Below are positions 22,848 to 31,029 of a stretch of 64,000 nucleotides of DNA, piece after piece; position 1 is the first letter of the stretch, and each line of letters starts with the position of its first letter. The DNA is from Isoetes taiwanensis (taxonomy: Eukaryota; Streptophyta; Lycopodiopsida; Isoetales; Isoetaceae): assembly GCA_021234155.1 (NCBI GenBank), contig JAJEKV010000023.1:9125141-9189140 (forward strand). The letters are read 5' to 3'. The notes below the pieces were generated by a model. It had not been told where the DNA came from and did no database searches. It was given only the letters and a program-made list of their open reading frames with translations. The translations under genes and the position numbers were made by a program.

Positions 22848-23551
22848 GGGAAATTTACTAAAATAACCCTAATTGTTGACTTATTTCCCAAGCCCTTCGT
22901 ATTTTTGAAATTCCCAAAATGCCCTTAATTCCTAAGTATTTTCCCAAATAGCCCTTTGTAATTTAAAAATCACTAGAGATAAGCCTATCATTCCAATACT
23001 AGAAATTATCGAAGCCAATTAATTTAATGCTTTTACAAAAATCGTATTGAAGAAGAAGCTTTGTGGGCATATTGTGCCCATCCAAGTTACTTATAGAGCT
23101 CATTTTGCTATGGATATGTTGGAGCTATTTATCCTCCAAATATTCAACTGCTTGAAAATAATGAAATGCTGCCTCTGCAACATGTCATCCTCCTGGCAGA
23201 CCTAAAAGAAAACAGGATAAGACAGAAGATAGGGATAGAAAGCATGTAAAGCATGTGTACAAGTGCACACGTTGTGGTAATGTCGGACAAAATGAACGTA
23301 GTTGAATAATTTCTGCAACTACATTCATAATGATTTTCCGAAATTTATTTTCCAAATTATTGTCTCTATAAGAAAAGTTCCTCTGTAGAAAATGATCCTC
23401 TCCGTAAATACATGCTTTTTTGGTGATTTTTTGAATACAAAGGGCTATTTGGAAAAATACTTAAGAATTAAGGGCATTTTGGGAATTTCAAAAATATAAA
23501 GGGCTTTTTGGGAATTAAGTGAACAATTAAGGTTATTTTGATAAATTTCCC
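22848..23551. mobile_element. Non-autonomous Mutator-like element (MULE), 704 bp
   Basis: Flanked by a perfect 9-bp duplication, ACAAAATAA (22839-22847 and 23552-23560). Terminal inverted repeats of about 130 bp start GGGAAATTTA and share CCCAAAATGCCCTTAATTC. The interior (about 23175-23305, plus strand) encodes a decayed MuDR-type transposase C-terminus: PPGRPKRKQDK, then KCTRCGNVGQN, the remains of a CCHC zinc knuckle whose His is now Gln. Nine-base target duplications plus this zinc-knuckle relic make the superfamily call firm. Confidence 0.9.
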
Positions 23552-23560
23552 ACAAAATAA

Positions 23561-23942
23561 ATATATGCCCAAACCCCCTCCAAAAAAGCTACGCATCTTC
23601 AATAGTGTGGGTAGTAAGCGGTGAAACATTCAGAGTCTAGTAATCTATTTTAGGATTAAGATGTAGAAAACTGGTAATGTCGCGTAGTACTTCAATGGTT
23701 TAACCATTGATCACGTTAAGCTCCCAGGTGCTTGTTTCATGGCCACTCTTATCTTTGCATAATAACATCAAGGTATTTGCTGCCCAAATACACAGACTTT
23801 GACCATGTTTTGACTGCTCTATGCTAGATCCACTTTACATGTCATGAGGGCTGGATGGGCTGCCAATCTTTAATCCCCAAAGGTATAGATAACCATTGTT
23901 AGTCTGGCTGGGGGTCTTCATGTTATGTGGCTTCTTTGTCTT
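23561..23942. other. 3' flank of SEH1, no gene
   Basis: Probable 3' untranslated and downstream region of SEH1. I see no other feature. Confidence 0.5.
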
Positions 23943-26386
23943 CTATTCCTTGTGACCTTGCAGGACAGCTTGTTGACGCCATGTCCCATCAAGTCCAGCC
24001 TGCCAAACTCTTACAAGACCATCATCACAAGATGTAGCAAGTGTCATGCCGCTCATGTCCCAATCAGCTTCCCAAACCTATATATAGAAATAAATATTTC
24101 TGATGAAGAAAGTCATATTAAATTTGGCAAGATATTATCAACGAAAGCTATACCTCTCCATCATGCTGAGTTAACTGGGCAACACATTTCACAGATCTTT
24201 TTCCTTGCAATTCCAAGTGCCATATACTTACCACACTGCCGGTGACTACTGCTATCATCTCATACGGCCTGGTCAGGTGTATATGCTAATTAGAAAGCAT
24301 GCTTCAGATAACAGATAAACATAACCAATATTTCAATTAAGAGAGACCTGCCAATGTTAGGAGCCCAAGAAACAGCATTCACATCTCCAACTTTCTCACC
24401 AGATGCAACTAATTCAGCCACTGGATACCAACGGCGCTGTGCCTCCAAGAATTCCCAAACCTATTATGGTCCAATGCATATTGAGCAGAAAATGAAATTG
24501 GCAAACAGGAATTTAAAAAATATAAAATGATAAGAGAAACAGGAAATTAGAAAACTTCAGAATGCGCAGAAGACATGCTGGAAATACCTTCACAGTTGAG
24601 AACTTTGAAGCATGTGCACAATATCCTAAAGCAAAAATAGGTTGCTGAAATGAGCCAACTGAAGGCTTCCATGAGATTGACGCTGCAGAACACTGACATT
24701 TTCCTATTTTCTCTGTTGCATTCATCACATTGGGAAACTCCGCCTGGGATAATAGAAAATCAGTTAAGCATTTCATGCAAAGGTTTCACTAAGGGCTCTT
24801 AACAGGATTCACATAATTTGAACTGCATGATCATCATCCAACTCAAATATGGTCGTTATAGAACATAAGTAATGGTTTTACAGAACAATCATAATATCTG
24901 ACACCCCCAACAATTATCCACAGAAGCTACAACAAAGACCTCCATATGCATATACTGAGTCATCTAAAACCTCCTGCATATTCTCGCCGTTCATCTAACG
25001 ATGATAGTCTCTGTTCATGTGGAACCCTGTCAAGGTTCTCAATGAATTTTCGAGTAATAGGTAAGCCCACCCTATGAAACATTGCCCGGACTTAGCTAAC
25101 CCCTGATGGTTTCCCGGCACACTAATGTTATTAAATGATAGTAAAAAATTATAACACATGCATTTGTGTATTCTTTAGTGCATAAATACAGCTCCCCCAA
25201 ATCTTAGCTGCAGCTGCCAGTTTCAGTTCTATAGAATCCAAAGCCTCATAAACTTTCATGAGAGTGTTATTGCTAGCAGCCATAATCAATCATAATATCT
25301 GATGCATCCAAAAAATATCCAAACACCACCACCACTTACTGACCTAAGCTACAATAAAGACCTCCATTGCATACAAAAACCTTGCACTGTCCATCTAACG
25401 ATGATAGCCTCTGTTCATGTGGACCTTAATTTGTCTGGCAACCTTGTCAAAGTTCTCAATGAATGTTCTAGTAATAGATGAGCCCACCCTATGAAACAAT
25501 GTCCGGTCTTAGCTAACCACTGATGGTTTCCTGGCACTCTAATGTTACTAGAAGATACTGAAAAAATTATAACACATCCGTTTCTGTATTCTTTAGTGCC
25601 TCAATTCAACTCCTTCAAATCGTACCTGCAGCTGCCAGTTTTTCAGTTCTATAGAATCCAAAGCCTCATAAATCTTCACGAGACCGTTGTTGCCAGCAGC
25701 CACCTGTCATTTGATACAACAAGTCAACTGAAAGTCATATTCATATCCCATGCAAAAGTTGCAGTTTCTGTTACTGAATGATGCTCTAGCTTCCAACTAA
25801 GATGCTCTTCTCTTGCAATCTGCATAGTCGATCAATGGTAGAAAAAAAAGATGACTTATCTTACCAATTTCAGGCCAGATAAACAATTTCCAAACTGTAC
25901 GTCTAACATTCCAACAGCTGGATCTTCAAAGAGGGCACATCTCCTCCATGTACACTTCTTATTTTCTGAAATTCGTAAACTCGTATTTCAAATCTTCTTA
26001 AAAGAGCTATTAAGGGTTCGAGTTGTAGAGCAGAAAGATACCTACTATTTCTTCCCACAGCGATATGGCGCCATCCTTGGAGCAACAGGCAATAATATCC
26101 CCGTATTCAGGAGGTCCCCAAACAACCTTGAAAATGGAATCTGAATGGGCCTGTTCAAGCAACAAGATGCACATAAAACCTCAAAAACTGCTACGCAAGT
26201 CTTAATAGAATGAAACATATATTTCAATACCTTCCATTTGTGGGCACAGTAGAGGCTGCGGGCGTTGGCCTTTTGCTTATCCCATATCTGAAGGCTACCA
26301 TCATCTAGAGCGACTGCCATTCTTTCTCCACAGTAATTCCATGCCGTGGCTAAAGAGCCTGGATCAAGCGTCGCCTCCATCGACAT
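23943..26386 (-). CDS. SEH1: Nucleoporin SEH1 (WD40 repeat protein), 320 aa, 8 exons
   Basis: Coding exons (complement): 26231-26386, 26042-26150, 25865-25965, 25626-25703, 24588-24743, 24348-24460, 24154-24268, 23943-24077. Every intron is GT-AG, the phases join, and the total is 963 bp, close to the roughly 326 residues of other plant SEH1 proteins. Landmarks: MSMEATLDPGSLATAWNYCG at the N-terminus, FKVVWGPPEYGDIIACCSKD (about 59-78), ISLWEE, VKIYEALDSIELKNWQLQ (about 131-148), ASISWKP, VSWAPNIGRPYEMIAV, and DWDMSGMTLATSCDDGLVRV near the end. SEH1 is a beta-propeller subunit of the Nup107-160 nuclear pore scaffold and also of the SEA/GATOR2 complex. Introns are short (76-161 bp) except intron 4 (882 bp), which holds a decayed copy of exon 4. 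The gene appears intact. Confidence 0.93.
24890..25720. repeat. ~410-bp tandem duplication spanning SEH1 exon 4
   Basis: 24890-25290 and 25300-25720 align in the same orientation: shared blocks include CCATCTAACGATGATAG-type text, GAGCCCACCCTATGAAAC-like text and the exon itself. The right copy contains the functional exon 4; the left has lost codons (ELK then LAAA) and its donor, so it should be skipped. Confidence 0.8.
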
Positions 26387-26456
26387 TCCTAAGGTTTTGG
26401 GTTGAACGAGGTTTGGATTTTACTTCAAGGAACATTTCCAAATAGGTGAGTTTATG

Positions 26457-26595
26457 TAATTACCAAAATGCCCTTATATTATAAATTACCAATTTGCCCT
26501 GCACACCAAACCCTTACACACCAAACTTAATTATACTTAATTATCAAAATGCCATTACACACCAATTTTTGATCAATCTACACCAAATTAATTAC
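26457..26595. repeat. AT-rich direct-repeat module, left side of the Crypton locus
   Basis: TAATTACCAAAATGCCCTTA at 26457-26476 recurs at 29839-29858 in the same orientation, and CACACCAAACTTAATTA recurs on both sides. The right module is about 29790-29885. Confidence 0.65.
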
Positions 26596-26621
26596 CGTAA
26601 ACGTCAACACTATGAAATTTC
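26591..26621. repeat. Left inverted repeat flanking the Crypton gene
   Basis: CGTAAACGTCAACACTATG followed by AAATTTC is the inverted copy of 29651-29684, with one small gap and one mismatch. Confidence 0.8.
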
Positions 26622-26912
26622 ACTATTTTTCAGACCGCCATTATATTCCATAATGGCCTAGTCTTTCCTTGCAAGTTTTTCTATAATGGCCTAGTCTTTG
26701 GATACAAGTTTTTCATTAAACAATACAAGTTTTTCAATAGAAGTTTTTCCTAAAACAAAAGAAGTAATACAAAGGTTCTGAAAAGTGCATTCAAAAGTGA
26801 TACAAGACATCGAGATCAAAAGTTCAAAAGTGCATTCAAAATATCTGAAGTACAACAGATCAAGATCAATGATCTTCATTCCAGAATTCAATATCAAAAA
26901 GGGATCAAGTCT

Positions 26913-29049
26913 TCAACATTTTTTCTTAAGACCTTCGAGCACAGTATTCATATCTTTTAGATCAGCACAGTTGATGAAGAAGTTGTTGATAGTTCCACCA
27001 ACAAATGACTGGCCACCACTGTTGGTTACAGAAATATCCCTAAGCTCAGTTGAAATCGCCTTCCTACCTTCTGGCCAATTCTTAAGAGCCTCATCCAGAA
27101 TATCATTAGTAATCTCATCGCTTACATTATAGTTCTCCTTTCCTTGTATCTTCAAATCATTTGTTGTCTTCTTCACAGCAGTAACCTGATTACTATCCAA
27201 TTCACTCAAAACTAGAGCAGTATTACACTCATTAGCAGATGCAGGAATAGCACTATCAGCACAAGGATTATCAACACGTGGAAGAGGAATATTAACAAGG
27301 GAAGCAGATGTATGAGCAGGTATATGAGCAGGATTATCAGATAAAGCAGCCCTCACATCACTAACAATCTTATTATCATGAGCAGAAACTAGAGCGCACC
27401 CTGAAGAAGATGAACCTGCCAGATCACCCATCACTCGTTTCTTCTTCATCTCGTCTTCAACAACATCGACAAATATTCTACGACTGCCCTCTTCATTAAA
27501 AGGTCTAGCCAAAATGCTCATTGCAGCATTGATTTGTACCTCCCTGGATCTGTCATACCTAGAACAAAAAATAATTAAACATTAGAGAACATAATTACAT
27601 AAATAATTACACAAAACACATAAAGGAAAACACTTACTTTTGGTAAGCATCCAAAGTTTTATGCCCTGTCACGAGCATTCCAATTTCTGGTGGCACACCA
27701 GCAAAAGAAAGACGAGAAACAAGAGATACACGACCGCTCTTATTTGAAATTTCTGGCACATTTATAAGAGTACCTATTGCCTTTATCCACCCTCTCACTT
27801 TCTTCTCTCCAGCAGGCACCCTCTGAAACCACACCTGAAATACAGAACAATATATTTAGAAAATAAATATAACTCTAAATTATAGAAATATAATTCTTAC
27901 AGGTCCTCTTGCATTCACAATTGCATTCAGAAAGAAATGTCGAGGTTTATCATTATCCTTCGGAGGAAGATGTCGGGTATACTGCTTATAGCTCAAAACA
28001 AAATCAGCTTCATGTATCCAGATTGGAGGCCGAAAATGTTTATCATCATATTTGGTTTCTGAGTTCTGATAATTCTTGCTGCCTCTTTCCTGATACAACA
28101 AATACTCACCATCTCCATCACTATCCAAAGTGAAATCAACATCCATCAAACCATGCATCTCTATAGCACTCCTGATCCCAAATCTAGTACCAATATAAAA
28201 GCATAATCTCCTCTTTACCCCCCTAGCATGGCTGATAGAATGGTCCAGGTCACTCAAAAGGTCTTGCTCAACCTGAAAACTAATCTCAGGTGCCTTCTTA
28301 TGCTTCACACCTACACCAAGCATCCTGGATCTTCTAGCAGGACCAACAAAAGCAAAGGTAGCTTCCTTATACAGATCACTATGAAGAATATTAAATTTTG
28401 GCTCAGCAATTCCAGTCTGGCCGACTCTCTTTTCCTGTTTCTTCCTCAAGATTCGGCCTATAGCTCTATACAGACAGTTCAAGCTAAAAACAGAAACATA
28501 ACTCATTACAAACCTATGATAGACAATAAAACAACAATATTCACAAACACAGAACCTGCCAGCAGGATAAAGCTTGTTATCAACTTTATTGGCTTGCAAC
28601 ATGAATCTAACAAGCATAAAATTCAAATCTCGAGGAGGAATATCTTCAATAAGAACTGATCTCTCCAAATACTTCAGATAAGTCACTGGAAGTTCACCAG
28701 AATTTGCAAGACACTGTTTCTTGGTAAAATCCCTCCAAGAATCAAACCTCTTTCGAGCCCACTGATTAACTTTCGAAGATCCATCACGGCCACCATTTTC
28801 TGCCTCCTTTAGCAGGTCAGAATCCAGAGGTAAGAAGTCCTCCTTCTCATCTGCAACATTACTAACGCTATACCACTTCTCACACTGAACTTTAGAAAGA
28901 AAAGCTTGTAACTCAGCCTCGTCTTCAGATCTGACAGTAGCAGCAAGATTAAACGAATTATCTTGCTCATAATTCTTCAATTCGTCAGTAAACATTTCTT
29001 GAGTAAGATCAAGATCAAATGTCGGGTCATCACTCTCAACATCCTCCAT
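26913..29049 (-). CDS. Crypton-type tyrosine recombinase, 639 aa, 4 exons, apparently intact
   Basis: Exons (complement): 28556-29049, 27901-28483, 27638-27834, 26913-27558. All three introns (72, 66, 79 bp) are GT-AG and phases join. Residues 1-90 are acidic. The core-binding domain is about 94-215 (VNQWARKRFDSWRDF; EDIPPRDLNFMLVRFMLQAN; LYPAGS), the DUF3504/ZMYM-type signature of Cryptons. The catalytic part shows R269 (GTRFGIRSAIEMH), K301 (QERGSKN), K391xxR394 (NKSGR), H417 (TGHKT) and Y426. R394-H417-Y426 spacing (23 and 9) equals XerD. Lys replaces the usual first His of HxxR. The tail carries TNSGGQSF, shared with the array pseudogenes. I start at ATG 29049, just after an acceptor; an in-frame hydrophobic extension to 29118 or 29157 is possible. 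It may be an active mobile element or a host-adopted copy. Confidence 0.85.
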
Positions 29050-29610
29050 TATACTACAAGAAAAACTTAGGAAATGTTTAGAAGCCGACACCAGAACCAA
29101 AAGCATGACACACGCCATGATGAAGCACTCGATAAACCTCTCCACGGAAACCTGCAAACAAAAGATAGAACACTGTTAGAATCTTACAAAAATAATGTAA
29201 TATTATAATATGCATGCTTACCATTTTCAAGATCCGCGCGTCCAAACAGTTCTTGAAGATCCTAAACAAGCAAAAAGCAAGTTAAAACTTGCATGCAACA
29301 ACTTTTATGAAAAAAATGCAAGAAAAACTTAACACACTCGCCAAACTTCGAAATGAAGCAACATCAGAAGATCAACACGCATCGCCTGAGAAGAAACCAA
29401 CAAGCGCCATAACCAGAGATCCAAAAATCGAAAAAACTCTCAAGAAACTTCGCCAAACTTCGCCAAACTTCGTCAGGGAGCAGGAACAGTGGATTCAAGG
29501 GCAGCGCCAGCCAAAAAGGCAACCGGCGCCATAGCTGAAGTTAGAAGAACAGAGACGCCATCGCCAGAGTTCGACGACAACGGGAAAAAGGTCTTGCTGA
29601 CATAAAAAAA
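29050..29610 (-). other. 5' leader of the recombinase gene
   Basis: Lies between the TATA box and the chosen ATG. It contains at least two acceptor-like tracts (TTTGCAG at about 29151 and CTTGTAG at about 29054), short upstream frames, and a GAAGTTTGGC repeat (about 29450-29475). Splicing of the leader is likely but cannot be fixed from sequence. Confidence 0.45.
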
Positions 29611-29650
29611 ACCTTTTATACCTCCGCCACGTGGCGGACACGTGGCGGAC
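29611..29650 (-). promoter_or_regulatory. TATA box with tandem G-boxes for the recombinase gene
   Basis: On the minus strand TATAAAAGG (29611-29620) follows two CACGTG G-boxes (29628-29633 and 29639-29644) set in a repeated CCACGTGGCGGA. G-boxes bind plant bZIP and bHLH factors. The distance from G-boxes to TATA is about 10-20 bp and the orientation fits the gene. Confidence 0.6.
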
Positions 29651-29684
29651 GAAATTGCATAGTGTTGACGTTTACGTCGGGTAA
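29651..29684. repeat. Right inverted repeat flanking the Crypton gene
   Basis: GAAATTGCATAGTGTTGACG then TTTACG, inverted relative to 26591-26621. It touches the upstream edge of the G-box region. Confidence 0.8.
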
Positions 29685-29779
29685 TGGCCGCGGCCGGGGC
29701 CATTTCGGGTTGGCGGGCGGGCAGTGCGCCCGCCGCAAAGCCATTATAACCCGAAATGGCCCAGTCGCGGCCATTACTC
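29680..29779. repeat. ~100-bp GC-rich palindrome
   Basis: Arms GTAATGGCCGCG...GGCCATTTCGGGTT and AACCCGAAATGGCC...CGCGGCCATTAC pair over about 30 bp. The loop has its own hairpin GGCGGGC...GCCCGCC. It abuts the right inverted repeat. Confidence 0.8.
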
Positions 29780-29789
29780 CCTCCAAAAT

Positions 29790-29885
29790 GGCCTACACAC
29801 CAAACTTAATTACCAAAATACCCTCTACATACCAAACTTAATTACCAAAATGCCCTTACATACTTATCCAATCAATCTATACTAA
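29790..29885. repeat. AT-rich direct-repeat module, right side
   Basis: Two tandem copies of about 33 bp built on ACCAAACTTAATTACCAAAA, matching the left module at 26457-26595. Confidence 0.65.
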
Positions 29886-31029
29886 ATGCCTCAAGAATCT
29901 ACTTATTTAAATTGTTTTTGGGGGCCAGTGTGCCCTTTTCCGTTGTTACATTTAGAACCCAAAAACACGTTTTCAGGCCCACTCATTTTTTTCGGCTATC
30001 TTTCCCCTTTTCCCTCTATTCATACAAAATTATTGTAACGCCGCCATCAGCTAGCTTCTCGGTGGTGGTGGATTCCGTTTGATGATGGTCGGCTGGGTTG
30101 AATGCAAACCGCCTCCTTGGTTAGGGTTCCTGCTAGAAAAGAAGAGGGCTTCGTGGTGGAGTTCACATTTTTTAGCTTGAGTTTGATGTTGGAGCCGGAG
30201 CTTCGAGCTGTTAGTAGTCACGGTATCAGGCCAAAGCTTGAAGCCGAGATTTGAGGGCAGAGCTTGAGCTTGGAGCCATTATTATTCATGAAGCAACAGG
30301 TAAATCTATTAGTTATTAGTGATTAGAATGGTTTTTGCTGGAGATTCTTACCACAGTTCATGCAGCAAGCAAGCAAGTGGCAGCTTATTGATTTAAATGA
30401 AAAACCGATTTCATCTTGCAGAGGCACTCATCAGTATTCTTGAAAGCTGATTTCCAAGGTAGTTTTTGGGTAAAAGCATGAAAGGGTGTACGTACATCGT
30501 ACTGAATTGAAGGACGAATTTATGCTTTTTTGGGGTACATTTTAGATGTACATCAAGATACTATGGTTTGTCGTTTTGTGTCAGATATGCAATGATTGCA
30601 AGATCATCCCTGACATTCCCCCCGAAATTCTTGGTTAACCAAGAACCCAGAACCAATTGAATGGATCCGTCCCTCCCTTTCCGAAATTCCCCCTTTCACG
30701 GGGCCGAACAGAGCGAATTCGAAGCAAACACATGCCAATTGAATCTACAAGAAATACAAATCAATTTCAATCTGTTCATGGAGGGTGAGAATTCCAATGG
30801 AAGTGATGGTTCTAAGCGTAAGTATGCCGACATTGGCGGTGTTATGCCACAAAACAAATAAAGCGTGTTGTTGATGTGTCGATTGGATTGCATCCTCGAT
30901 TCTTCGGCAAACGCTTCGGTCGGATCAAAGACTAGTTTTTGTGATCGTTTGTTGCAAGATGACGGTTTTTTTTTTCTGTTTTCGAACTCAGTAATTGGAA
31001 ATCCTTCGAAGTTATTGTTATGAAATCAA
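29886..31029. other. No supported gene
   Basis: A 66-codon frame at 30661-30861 (MDPSLPFRNSPF...) is open but has no recognised family. Otherwise unassigned. Confidence 0.5.

Larger units (their letters stand above)
26387..26912. other. SEH1 upstream region and Crypton 3' flank
   Basis: Only 526 bp separate the SEH1 start from the Crypton stop; both genes read leftward. Contains direct-repeat motifs of the type CACACCAAACTTAATTA (26457-26590), the left inverted repeat (26591-26621), a small hairpin GCCATTAT...ATAATGGC at about 26637-26657, and no separate gene. Confidence 0.6.

Noticed and set aside
29473-29703. 76-codon minus-strand frame overlapping the recombinase promoter
   Set aside because: It spans the TATA and G-box region, so most of it would lie upstream of transcription; at best a short upstream frame.
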